Positions 1-10,786 of a DNA stretch of 64,000 bases are shown here, piece after piece. A program made the position numbers and the translations under genes. The first letter of the stretch is position 1, and each line of letters begins with the position of its first letter. Below the pieces are notes generated by a model. The model ran no database searches and had not been told where the DNA came from. It was given only the letters and a program-made list of their open reading frames with translations. Origin of the DNA: Tetrastigma voinierianum (Eukaryota; Streptophyta; Magnoliopsida; Vitales; Vitaceae); the NCBI GenBank assembly GCA_016808115.1, contig JAEQBH010002191.1, positions 496,001 to 560,000 on the forward strand. Direction: 5' to 3'.

Positions 1-46
1 GTCACATTATCCTTTACACATTTCCTCTTAAAACCAATAGTCACTT

Positions 47-298
47 CTTTCTAGAAGTCTAGATACGGTTGTTGTCTAGCTAGCATCTAAAAGTCCATGT
101 ACGGTAGTTGTCCGGTTGGCATCTATAAGTCTAGGTACGGTTGTTGTCCGATTAGCATCTAAAAGTCTAGATACGGTTGTTGTTCGGCTGACACCTAGAA
201 GTCCAAATATGGTTGTTGTCCGACTCGCATCTAGGGGACCAGATACGGTTGTTGTTCGGCTGGTGCCTAAGAGTCCAAATACGGTTGCTGTCAGAAAC
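47..298. repeat. 36-bp minisatellite, 7 units
   Basis: Seven head-to-tail units of exactly 36 bp begin at 47, 83, 119, 155, 191, 227 and 263. The core of each is a variant of GTCTAGATACGGTTGTTGTC. Because 36 is a multiple of three, frames stay open on both strands and give 12-residue repeats rich in TTTV (minus) or TVVVRL (plus). Units differ from one another at several bases, so the array is not freshly amplified. It lies beyond the C-terminal end of the gag-like relic and could be a repeat inside that element, but no function can be read. The open frames are a product of the period and I do not call them genes. Confidence 0.9.
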
Positions 299-589
299 AT
301 CCTCTGAACATGGTTTATCATGCTGGGGGTCTTGACAAGTAATGCTCACACACGGTTGACATTTTGAGCTTCATTAAAATACGCAAAGTGTCACGGAAAT
401 TACAAATAAAGTTCATATGTAGCCAAGCGGCGCCACTTCCAAAAATTTTCAAGATGGCAAAACTAACACATGAAAAGATTTTATTCATATGACGACACCC
501 TGCAAGTCTCGGCCGCCAGCCTTGACCCGATTCTACGATACATGGCCTCATCGTCTACTAGGGTTAGGGGGTCACCTCGGGTTGTCAAA
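299..589. other. Unassigned stretch
   Basis: No recognisable gene or element end. It may be a non-coding or decayed tail of the gag-like relic that lies to its right on the minus strand. Confidence 0.3.
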
Positions 590-1066
590 GAATTCTGGAG
601 GAAGTGGGTTGGAGGAGTCAAGCATGCCATCTAGGATATTTGGCCGATCCCCATAGATGTTGTTCTTAAATGCGTGACACCCACGTAGCGTAGCGAGTAA
701 GATCCGAGAGGAAGACCTTGGTATGAAGTCTTCTGTGTGCTATCCTTACTTTCTTAGGCATGAAGGGAAGACACCTCACGTTTGGACGCCTCGAGCTTTA
801 GCAGCGGCGTTCGCTCAGCCTCTACGCAGGCAAACTCAGCCTCTAAGCCGGTGATTTCAGCCTTTGACCTGCACTCGCCTTCTTCCGCAGTTGCAAAATA
901 TGGCTTCTTGCTTGGCCTCGTCACTTTCTTTCTCTGCTTGGATAATGCTTGTCTAGTGTCACGCAGATCCAGGTCAGGCACAGTTGAGGATCGAGGCAGA
1001 GTCCGGGTGTGAGACTATCTATCTTCAGGACTCTCATTGACTGTTCTTTCGAGCTGCGCTTGTACC
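590..1066 (-). pseudogene. C-terminal coiled-coil piece of a gypsy-type gag-like protein
   Basis: Read on the minus strand from the LTR junction near 1066, the translation opens with VQAQLERTVNESPED, meets a stop, and later continues with a heptad-like charged stretch (RSKAEITGLEAEFACVEAER). Such long coiled coils follow the N-terminal domain in plant 'putative gypsy type transposon' proteins (the PF04195-like class). The N-terminal and middle parts of the same protein appear at 9467-9733 and 5950-7682 in the same orientation, so this looks like the third piece of one gene split by LTR insertions. Stops and a probable frameshift make it a relic. The family assignment of this piece rests mainly on context; the coiled coil alone is not diagnostic. 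Confidence 0.45.
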
Positions 1067-2275
1067 TGTGGGTTATACAAGCTTGATTTTGTAATAACAA
1101 AAATCATTTACATGAACAAAAGAACTACCATAGGGTGGTGTCCATCAAAATCTATACACATATCACGAGTCCCATTTACTTATACATGTACATTTCTGTG
1201 AATATATTTTGTAGCAGCGGAATACAAAATATAATCATACTCCTTCATTGGAGTTTACATCTTATACAAACACTTATACATATACATATCTAATACAAAA
1301 CATCAGAGATCACGGAAGCAGTGCGGTGAGCACCTATCTCTGAGTTGGCCTACTCTGCTGATGTGGGATGTCTTGTCCTCTTGCCTCCTCTTCGGTACCT
1401 ACACGGATTGAACACCCGTGCTAAGCTTTACGCTTAGTGGGAACATAAGCATGAACAACCACTAATGGTGACCGTCACAAACTTATACATATGCATTTCA
1501 TATATCTATACATATTCATATAACTTTTTATTACTTATCATCTTTACATTCCTATTGCATGTCAATCTTTTCCATTATATGTTCTATGTCTTTGGCATAT
1601 CTCCTATCTATACTTTTTTTGTATTCCTGTTTCTATACTTTGCATATTCCTATACTTCTCATCTTTGGATTCACATGACTTATTGCATTCCATGTCTTAT
1701 TACTTATATCATTTCTTAGATGTATATATATCCATGTCTTATTTCATCATATTATTACACACCCATGCTATGTACTAAATTTCTTCATTTCATACTTGTA
1801 CTATCATTATACTTTCATGTTATATGCTTTCATCTTGTACTTTTCATATCTTTTGTCATCTGTCTTATTCATATACTTCATGTACATTTATCGTTCTTAT
1901 TCTATCATATACTTTTTATGCTTAAAGTATACTTTACGTACTTTTCTTGTGTTGGCTTAAGGCGATACTTTCATATCATATCTTTATTTTCATATTCACG
2001 TGAATTTCTATCTCATCTTTCATATCTCTAGTAGGGTATAAGACTTATACTTTTACTATCATATCATATCTTGTCACTTATGTTTATATGCTTTCATGTA
2101 CTTCGTATTATCTTTACATCATATCATATACCTTCATCTTATACTTTTTATATATTACTTTCTCTTTCATTACTATAATCATTTATCGTATGCTTGTGTT
2201 CCGTACTATTATCGTATCTTGTGTTAAGTATACTTTTATACTTCTATATACTTTCTACTTTTCATGTGTTCATCT

Positions 2276-2696
2276 CGGGATGAAAGCCATAGAATATATC
2301 GAAGTAGAGTATCTCCGGTATATCGATATCGGTGATGTTCGACCACCGATATCGGCGATATTAGATATATCCACCGATATATCAGTTTGGACCGATATAT
2401 CGTGGAAATATCAGTATCTTTCTGTAGCGTGTTAGATTTAATTTTCGGTAAAATATCGGAATATATGGGATATATCGAGGATATATCACTATTTTTTTTT
2501 TTTTTTTTTTTGGCTCTCTCTCCGGAGATATATTTAAATTCAGTTGAAATCGACTTGATCCAATGGTTATGGATTGATCACAACATTTTAATTTCCGATA
2601 TATCGATATTCATGTAAAAATATCCACCAATATATCCGATATATCCGTAAAATCAAAGTACCGATATATCCGTCGAAACCGATATTTTCATCCTTG
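2276..2696 (+). mobile_element. Ds-like non-autonomous hAT element, copy A
   Basis: The left end reads CGGGATGAAA and the right end, reverse-complemented, reads CAAGGATGAAA. Both are close to the Ac/Ds terminal inverted repeat (CAGGGATGAAA, known for the maize Ac family). An identical 8-bp sequence GTTCATCT flanks it at 2268-2275 and 2697-2704, the target-duplication length of hAT elements. It has no transposase coding sequence. Subterminal DNA is packed with variants of the palindromic core GATATATC(GG), and a run of about 20 T lies near 2492-2511. It sits inside the 1067-5949 LTR. Confidence 0.78.
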
Positions 2697-2905
2697 GTTC
2701 ATCTTTCATGCTATAGCTTCTTGCTTTTCATATTCTATTACATATTCTTTCATATACTTTTCATGTCCTCTTATACTGTATTTCTTGTTCTTGTAACGGT
2801 ATATTATCATCGCATAGCAGTGCTATGCTTCTCATATCATATCATATACTTTATACATTTCCTTTACATATCCTTTTCATTTTCTTTTATGTTCATGCTG
2901 CCAGA

Positions 2906-3325
2906 CAAGGATGAAAGCATCCGGTTTAAACGGATACTTATGGTACTTTGATTTTCACGGATATATCGGATATATAGGAGATATATCGGTGGATATTTTA
3001 TGAATATCGATGCTCTCGAGTAAAATGTTGTGATCGTCCATAACCATTGGATCAAGTCAGGATTTCAAATCTAGGAATTTAAATATATCTGAGTATATGC
3101 GGAATTATATCCTCGATACCATCCCGATATATCTCGATATTTCTGAGAAAAATTAAACTAACCTGCCTTGGCGTATTGCCACATGCACGATATTTCCCCG
3201 ATATATCGGTCCAAAACCGATATATCAGGGATATATCGATCGTCGTCGATATCGTGTCGAACATCACTAATATAAGATATATCGGAGATATATCGACAGA
3301 TATATCGGATATTTTCATCCACACT
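2906..3325 (-). mobile_element. Ds-like non-autonomous hAT element, copy B (inverted)
   Basis: It begins CAAGGATGAAA at 2906 and ends near TTTCATCC at 3313-3320. Its interior is the reverse complement of copy A: the block around 'ccataaccattggatcaa' here matches 'ttgatccaatggttatgg' in copy A, and the GATATATCGG clusters match too. A likely target duplication is CTGCCAGA before it and GTGCCCCAGA after it, imperfect because of a small indel. The related LTR at 60750-63103 has an apparently empty site at the corresponding place (GCGCCCAGA near 61300), which supports insertion. The right edge is uncertain by a few bases. Confidence 0.68.
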
Positions 3326-3369
3326 GCAGTGCCCCAGAAGCGGATACGGGAAATAGCGTATGTACCCAG

Positions 3370-3515
3370 AAGGTACTATCAGCATGCGAGGCGGTGATCT
3401 CTATCTGTATGTACCGAAGTACTATCAGCTGTACAAGGCAGGTGATCTCTATATGACAACCAGGCCGTATATGCGAAGGTATCAGCGTGCGAGGCGGTGA
3501 CCTATGCCATGTAAT
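3370..3515. repeat. Short degenerate direct repeats within the LTR
   Basis: The phrase GGTACTATCAGC followed by GCGAGGCGGTGATCTCTAT recurs in about three decayed copies (near 3371, 3418 and 3478). Related LTRs carry similar but shorter blocks near 35040-35160 and 61390-61470, so the repeats belong to the LTR family. Confidence 0.5.
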
Positions 3516-5949
3516 GATCGAAGCGAGATCTATGTCGCCGACCAAACGGGGCCTCGATATACGTATCTATATGTATCTTTATAGCGTGTATCTTCCCACA
3601 TGGCGTGCTATCTATCCATCACGGTCCAATTCTGATGATGTCGGTTTTGTTACATTTTACGTACATATTTCATAAGCATGAATAACTATTGGTATCATGA
3701 TTGCTTGTCTGATATATACTATCGTACTTTAATCTGTATTCGTTCTCATATCTGTAGCTTCATATTACGGTTCTCATATTTCTCTATAATACATATATTC
3801 CTATACTTTTATCATGCCTGCATTTACTCATTCATATATTCATATATGCATATCGATCCTCATATTACGGTTCTCATATTTTGCTACGCACATATATTCC
3901 TATATTTTTCTCGCGCATACATTTACTCGTTTCTATATTATATATACCTATCATTCGGTGTACAGGTACTCATTCACGTAGCTGTCATCCTATTGTATCT
4001 CTATCGTTCTTAACATTTATGCATTTCTATCATGTGTTCTAGCATGTTCCATACATTCATTTAGTATGTCTATCATATATTCATATCATATAATCTTATA
4101 TCCATATCATGTCATCTACTTGTAACATCTTATATCTTGTTAACTTATATCTTCATGTACTTTATCAGACTATCATATCTTATGACATATACCTATCATA
4201 TCTTCTAACATATCCCTATACATTTCTATACTTACGTTTTACTTGTACTTTATCAGATTGTCCTATCTCAGTAGAGATGCAGAGGCAGAGACTCTTCCTT
4301 TGATGCAGTAGGTACTTGCTCTTATCTATGCTCCTTTACATATCAAATCTACATATATTGCTATTTCTTGTTCATATCTACATCCTTTCTTACCATGTAT
4401 TCCAATTAACTTTAACCAAGCGATTAGTACACTTGGTAAAACAATTCAATTTTCAGACAAGATGTGGGCACAAAATGCCATTAAATAGCATATGGTTAGA
4501 TTCTAGACTCAATGAGCATTCCACAGAGTCCAAGAATACCCATAATGGAGTCCTAACGAAGGAGTTATACAGGATTCTGGCCGTGAAGAAAATCAGCAAT
4601 TTGGCACACACGGCGGCAGCAACCACTGTCTTTTGTCATTTTCGAGGGTCTTAACTTCATATTTGACAATGGTTCTTTGTACTTATTTGAAGCTAATGTG
4701 CTAAGGGTTCTTCTCCAACTGAAATCACCCAAATCGGAGCACCGAAACTCAAGTTATGTCCTAAGCAATGGGGCTACTCTATGATCAAATGGGAACCCGA
4801 GAGGGTGGCTTGAACATAGTCAGCTTTGAGTGATGTCTGGGCCCCGAATAGGAGTCAAAATTTAGTACCTAGATTAGGATGTTTTGTTCTCTTTGAAGTC
4901 TAGTTTAATTATCCACTTGAATCACTCAAATCGGATAAAGCTAGGCAAGTTATGGCGAAAATACGAACAACGGTCCAAACGAAGCAATGGGCAGAGTACC
5001 CCGAGTTGACGGAACACTTATGGTAGGGTACCACTCTATTTAGTACAGTCACGACCCTAATTTCCCAGAAAAGGTGGTTTTTCTCTCCATTTTTATATGT
5101 TGCTACCAAAATCAACTCAATAATCAATATACACATCAAAACCACTCCATATTCATCTTGTAACCTCTATTCTATTCAATTCATCTTTTAAATACTTATC
5201 TTTACACCAAAAACCTATCATGAATTACTCCCAAAACAACTCTAAAATGGGTCATAACCCATACACAAATCAAACATAAAGATTAGTTAGGGTTTGTTCT
5301 AAACCACCCAACTCAGTCACTAATAATTAATCCATGAATCCAGCACAAGGGAGGATTCTATACTCTCAATTATACTTTTGATTCATCTGAATTCATTCTA
5401 GGGTTAGGTTTTCTTACAACCCAAAACATGTATCCATAAAAAAAACCCAAGGAATCCATACTAAATGTTAGATTCCATACTAATAGTCATAGTTCCATAC
5501 CTTTTTGCTCTTCCTTTCCTCTTCTCTTCTCTTCTTCTTCTCTTCCTCTTCCTCTTCTTCTCTCTTTTCCTCTTCTCTTCTTCTCTACGTTTTTGGTCTC
5601 TCAAAAACGAGAGACTAAATTACTCTTATCCAATATTTTTGAGTTAAGGCCATGTTTGGCCTTTACATTTTTAAACTCTTTTCTCATTTTTGCATTTAGG
5701 TCATTTCTCTCTTTATTATTTCTATTCCATATTTTCTCAAATTCCATAATGGCATATAAACTTATTGATTTATGCCTCTTATATCCTCAAGTGGTAAATG
5801 ACCACTTTACCCTTGTCTCTAATATTCATTTCGGGTCTCTTGTTTTATTTTATTTTTAGCATTCTTTTATTCTGGAAAAAAATACTTTTACTTTTATTAT
5901 GCAAGGCTTATGTTCCTAAAGCTTTGTAGGGTATAATTTGGGTGTTACA

Positions 5950-7682
5950 TCGCCTCTTTTCCCGACATTCGATGAGTCGCCTTGCGAAGCGGTCGAGGGG
6001 TGCGATGATGTGAAGCGGCCGACTGAGCATAAAGTGTGGTTTCTTGGCGTCATCTAGGCGGAATGGGAACTCTCCCAGTCTTCAGCGTGCCATGTCCGGA
6101 TGGCATCTGACCTAAAAAGACCGAAGTTAGAGAAAAATTTTACTCGAAATTGGTAGTCACGTCTTGAAATCGACACGATTCAATGAGCCGGTTGAAGTTG
6201 TGATTGCAGATGAGCATCTAGTCATTGGCCACAAGCTGGAAGTCCTCTTTATCAATATAAACAGGAAGCATAATGGAATACTTCTCGAAGCGGACCGTCA
6301 CAAGCATCCAAAAGTAATTCGGATATAGGTCGTGCATGCGCGTAACCGAAGATTCCTCTTGATTGAGGGGGCTTCAGTGACAGATGATTTTCAGCACGTC
6401 CTCAAGACCTGAAGCCACCATATCTATAGAGGGATGAACCCTCTCCAATGTGTTGGAACATTCATTGCTTACCAACACCCGGTTCGCGACCATTTCTTGC
6501 TTGGTGGTCTTGTGGAAGCAGGCGAAGTCTTTGGAGCAATAACTACCCCTGATGGGGCACCCATTCCAACCTCTTCAACACTTGGAGGACTCACAGCTTA
6601 AACCTCCCCCTCCAGAGGTATATTAGCCTCGGCAGGGCAATCTCCTAAGGACGATTAGTCACGCCGAAGCTGGTATGGAGTTCACCACAAAGACTACGGC
6701 TCGAGTCCTTACAAGCCTCTCCACACTGAAGGAGGCCGCTGGGTCGCTTCTCCTAAGCCCAGAGTGTCCACACCCTTTGAGATTCTGAGACCATTTAAGC
6801 CTTGTGTGATAAACCTAGCGATAAAAATTTAAACATTTCTTCCTCCTCGACGGGTTTTCTCAGTACTCCGAGTCTAATTTAAAATCTTCTAACTCATTTG
6901 TCCCATTGCCTTTAATACTTGTCATTGCCCTCGTCTCTCTCTTCTTTGTAGGTCGGGGTGCAGCCCGTGGACTCTAAGGCTGGGTAACACGAGTAGACCT
7001 TACTAAGGTCCTTGTTACGGCCTTCGTTTGGTCCTCTTGAGTAGGAATCGAGATTAAGAGGCTGCCGGGTTGACAGTTGATCGCGAGAATGAAATCTTTC
7101 AGTGGCAGCGGGAAGCGAGGGGGGAATGATGGGGATAATCTAAGGGAAAGGGATGCCGCCCAAGTCTCTTAAATTCTTCACTGTAAGCACAAGCTCATGA
7201 TTGCGCTCTACCTCCATTATCTCAAGCAACCGCCTAATGTTCTCCAAGCCAGCCTTCTCAACCCAGTTTACCATCCGACCTCGCCTACGCTATCTGAATG
7301 ACATCAAGAAAACATAAGTACGTCAATACACAATCCACCTAGTAGAGCAAGAGTTGCATTCTAGCTAAAACAAACCTGGACACACTAGGGATTGATTCAT
7401 GTTAAAAGGAAGCCCGAGGGAGCCGGGCGTCTCATACCAAGGGCCCCTAACCAAGACAACCCCCTTTGCCTTAGTATTGGGGGAATCAGGAAGCTCGGTT
7501 ACAAACTTAAGCTTTGGATTATGGGCGAACATCGACAATCTGCCCCCAGTCTCGAGCTTTAGCGTATAATGAAAACAAATCTCCACCAACGAGATATCCA
7601 GCCGGTATAGAAAGTTGAGCACTCTACAACCCATCAGAATCCGAATAACGTTCGGATGGATAAGTGTAGGAGGTGCCCGGGA
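5950..7682 (-). pseudogene. Middle part of gypsy-type gag-like gene (PF04195-like)
   Basis: The clearest coding lies at 7365-7670 on the minus strand. HPNVIRILMGCRVLNFLYRL is followed by SLVEICFHYTLK and then by LPDSPNTKAKGVVLVRGPW. This order (a basic/aliphatic block, then an LPDSNKGW-like block, then an FVSGPW-like block) is the hallmark I know for plant 'transposase (putative), gypsy type' domains. Further left, broken coding such as VLVSNECSNTLERVHPS and MHDLYPNYFWMLVTVRFEKY can be read near 6200-6500. Several stops and frameshifts interrupt it. It is cut from its N-terminus by a solo LTR (7688-9461) and from its coiled coil by the LTR at 1067-5949. The family name is from memory of the consensus, not a search. 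Confidence 0.55.
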
Positions 7683-7687
7683 AACAT

Positions 7688-9461
7688 TGATTCGTGCACG
7701 TGAATTTGAAATTTAAAATCAATGAGATTTATATCACCTAAGTTCCTACTATTTGCGTAGTCATTCTTTGCGGTATAATTGGTCTAGGTCGGAACCTGAG
7801 GGATGGGTTTCATCCAAAATGGTTTGCATCGGTCACGTGAAGGTAAGGCTTTCTATTTGGACTCTTTGGAATTGTGTTTCAAAAGCGGTGGGAATGGTTT
7901 GGCGAAATTGTAAAAACTGAAGTAAGGTGAAAAGTTCTTTGAAGATTTGGAGTCACTAGCAGCAGTTAGGGCAAACAGTGTCCTCGGGTTTTATCCTCGT
8001 TATGACATGCAACTATAGTCCGTAGCATATCTATATTCAACTAGCAAATCCTCACCCATGAAGCAACTCCTATTTGAGTCAATACAGGTAGCATGCATAT
8101 ATGGCCCCTTTACAGTTTAAAACCCTAACATTCAATATCATCTCAGAGGCTCGTAAAGACCATCTAAAGAACAACAGTACATCTATCACTAATTATGCAC
8201 TGTATCCTAAAGCATGGAGAGTATTGGCCAAATCAATAACATTAAGTGCTATTCAACCCTCACTTTGAAACCCTAACATTTAAACATCATTCTAGAGGCT
8301 CGTAAAGACCATCTAAAGAATCACAGTGCATCTAACACTAGGTATGCACTGAATCCTAAAGCATGGAGAGTATTGGCCAGATCAAATGACATTCAATGTT
8401 ACTTAACCATATTTTGAGAAGATAAGGGCCATAAATACACTACCTGTGGCTTTTAATACAAGAGGACAACATGCATATGCCCCACCACCAAGCTAGCGTT
8501 CCTTCCTCTTCAAAGAAAGGAGGCTTAGCCAAGCATCTCTTGAGTTGTCATCCTCAAGAGGGGTGTTTGGCATCCGAGAAAGGAGAGAAAGAGGAGAGAG
8601 AAGAGAGAAAAGCAAAACCTAAAATAAAAGACTTTATTTACAAATATGAAAACTTACAAAAATATCTTCTCCTCCCCACAAATCGTCTTCCAATCACTCC
8701 TCTCTCCTTTAGTTACAAAACAAAGAGGGCTTATATAGGCCTCCTCACAGTATGAAAATACCAAAAAACCTAGGAAATTGGCTAAGAGGACAATTAAGTA
8801 ATACACCAAGTTTGGAGGCGGTTTGGCATTAATTACAAAGCATGATCGAGACATCAATTTTCGCTGTCAAAGAATCTCGCTTAATTAATAAATCACTGTG
8901 TCTAAATAAAAACAAGAAATTTCGCTAAGGGTGGCAATTTCGCTAGTTAGCGAAATTTCGCTGCTTCATTAAATTTTGTGAGAAGCTTAAATCAATTATT
9001 TTCGCTTAAGGAACAAAGGCTAGCGTAAATTGAGTGGTCTAGGCGAAATTTGCAGATTTTCGCTTAGGTTGCGAATTACTAAGGTTGCGAAATTTTCGCA
9101 TCTTAGCTTAAAATTTTCAAGAAGCTTAGCGAAATTCCCCGCATTGTTGATCCTTCATCGTTTTCATCCAAATTCTCTCAATCGCATCGAATTTTCTTCA
9201 CTTTGCCTTTGTTTTCATCGATTCAATGGGTCGATGGCCGAGACTTGAATTCCAACTTCATGATTCATCCTTTTATATCGAGATTGAACTCCAAAAGTGT
9301 GCAAAGCCTACAAAACAAATCCAAAAATTCTCTAAATGGCATAAGTGCTACTAAGAAGACTAGAACACTTCAATTGGTATAAATGACATGATTAATGCGC
9401 AAAAAGCACTCAAAACCTATCTAATATAGGATTCAAAATTGTACTTTTTGGGCATTAATCA
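7688..9461 (-). mobile_element. Solo LTR, Athila-like
   Basis: The plus strand begins TGATTCGTGC and ends GGGCATTAATCA. On the minus strand that gives TGATTAATGCCC at the start and GCACGAATCA at the end, the termini of the Athila-like LTR at 42924-44258. A perfect 5-bp target duplication AACAT flanks it (7683-7687 and 9462-9466). The two LTRs also share an internal block (CTCTTCAA, GGCTTAGCCAA, GAGTTGTCATCCTCAA near 8500-8560 and 43590-43640). There is no internal region, primer site or polypurine tract, so this is a solo LTR left by LTR-LTR recombination. It contains a 149-bp tandem duplication. Confidence 0.87.
8121..8418. repeat. Tandem duplication, 2 x 149 bp, inside solo LTR
   Basis: Two adjacent copies start with AAACCCTAACATT at 8121 and 8270. 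Each contains GAGGCTCGTAAAGACCATCT and CCTAAAGCATGGAGAGTATT at matching offsets. The copies differ by scattered substitutions. The duplication probably explains part of the extra length of this LTR over the 42924-44258 relative. Confidence 0.85.
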
Positions 9462-9466
9462 AACAT

Positions 9467-9733
9467 ATAGAAATTGCTTCACCCATGACGGCCACTGGGA
9501 AGCTTAAGTCTACTTAACCGCTCCCTGCAAAATAGAAGGCAAGTATTCGAAGCTTCTCCTACCGTCTAAGCAAATGATCCGCCGAAATTCAACCACGTCG
9601 CTGTGGATTGGGAGGATCTCAACTCCTCCATCGACATGGAAGAGACAAAGTAGCTTATAGAAGGCAGTTCCCGGCTAGGCCCTTTTCTGCGCCCAGCTTG
9701 ACTAGTGGAAGTCTCCTCTTGACCTCTCGCCAT
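9467..9733 (-). pseudogene. N-terminal piece of gypsy-type gag-like gene
   Basis: On the minus strand a Met codon at 9731-9733 opens MARGQEETSTSQAGRRKGPS, followed by SSMSMEELRSSQ. A Ser-rich leader followed by a 'MSPEELRAF'-like motif is typical of the start of plant PF04195-like proteins. The frame stops near 9566 and the remainder is cut by the solo LTR at 9461. The middle (5950-7682) and coiled-coil (590-1066) parts follow in the right order, so one gene of roughly 2.5 kb has been spread over 9 kb. The start was chosen because the residues upstream are hydrophobic and unlike the family. Confidence 0.45.
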
Positions 9734-10786
9734 TCTGCAAGCAGACAACAAAAAAAGAAAGAGGGGGAGATCAACTCGACAATATCCTACCAAAGCAATT
9801 GCAGGACTAAAAGCTTTGAATTTTTACAAAGCCTATTGACAAACCCCCAAGCCTAAGTGCATCTCAAAACCCACGTGCAGTTCAGTCCCCGAAAATCTAC
9901 CAACGGCTGAAAGACGCACGTAAACAAAACAAAATAACCAAACGATCCATGCAAAATCGAAAGCAGAGCAAATGAAAAACCCACTCAGAGACTGCGCGAT
10001 CAGATCCTCCAAGCGGCCTTTCAATTAAAACACGTGGGTGCTGTAGAAAAGCAGAGTACTTTCAAGCAAAAGAGCATAAGCAAAGAAGCAGCCTTCCGGG
10101 CCCCTACTCTTATATAGGGTAAGGCATGTACAAGTGCATTAATGGCACCAATGGATCAACCACAATATCAGGAGATGTGCTCCTTTCCCCCAACGTTTCA
10201 TATTGGAAAAACGTTTCCCCTTCTAGGGCATAAAAACAACCGGAGCCCTACGGCCTAAACCACAAGTTGGTAGTCCCTGGCTTGCTAGGACAAACGGCTC
10301 TGGGCCTCACAACCAAGCAGAGCTCCAACGACCGCCTGCCCCGGGAAATACGATAAATCATCTTCGTAAACCAATAAAGGCTTCTCAAGAGCCCCCTTCA
10401 AATAACCAGCTCCTCTAACCGGGAAACGGAGAAAGAATGGGAAATAGAAAATTCGATGCATCAATGTGCCCAAAAACCCAATTTTATTAAAATATGCCAA
10501 ATAGCTACATTGAAACCAAGACAAACATATTCAAACAACCTTGTTGGATCAACAAGAATATCCAGATAAACGTACTAGGCTTCTTACAATCAGAAAAGGC
10601 CAAAAGGAAAATCAGATAAGGCCAAAAGGAGAATCAGAAAAGGCCGAGATGAAAAAGGAAGAAGAAAACAAAGAGGTGAAAAGAAGAGGAAGAGGAAGAG
10701 GAAGAGGGGAAAATCAAAGACAAAAAAGAATTTGTATTAGCTCGCTTGAAATTTCCCTTCCTCTCATCTTTGCACCTTGGTTATCG
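9734..10786 (-). other. Presumed 5' leader of the gag-like element
   Basis: No domain is recognisable on either strand. A purine-rich run (GAAGAGG)n lies at about 10650-10715. Position, between a candidate primer site at 10787-10804 and the gag start at 9733, suggests an untranslated leader for a minus-strand element. Confidence 0.3.

Larger units (their letters stand above)
1067..5949 (-). mobile_element. Long solo LTR, TGTAACACCC type (gypsy, Tekay/Del-like)
   Basis: Read on the minus strand it begins TGTAACACCCAAATTATACC at 5949, the same start as the LTRs at 33658, 36540 and 63103. Its far end is placed at about 1067 (plus strand TGTGGGTTATAC), where similarity to the end of the 33658-35857 LTR stops and coiled-coil coding resumes. 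No primer site or polypurine tract borders either side, so it is most likely a solo LTR. The flanks (GTACC and TCGCC) do not form a convincing target duplication, so the low-coordinate edge is approximate. It is about twice as long as its relatives: it carries two hAT elements (2276-2696, 2906-3325) and long TCATAT-rich low-complexity stretches (1465-2270, 3660-4260). A CT-rich tract lies at about 5505-5590. Confidence 0.6.

Noticed and set aside
76..321. Overlapping open frames on both strands
   Set aside because: Explained by a 36-bp tandem repeat whose period is a multiple of three.
1465..2270. Plus-strand open frames with Tyr/Phe/Leu-rich, membrane-like translations
   Set aside because: Translations of TCATAT-rich low-complexity LTR sequence; hydrophobicity reflects base composition.
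8111..8420. Regularly repeated block that might suggest a CRISPR-like or satellite array
   Set aside because: Only two units, 149 bp each, inside an LTR; a simple tandem duplication.
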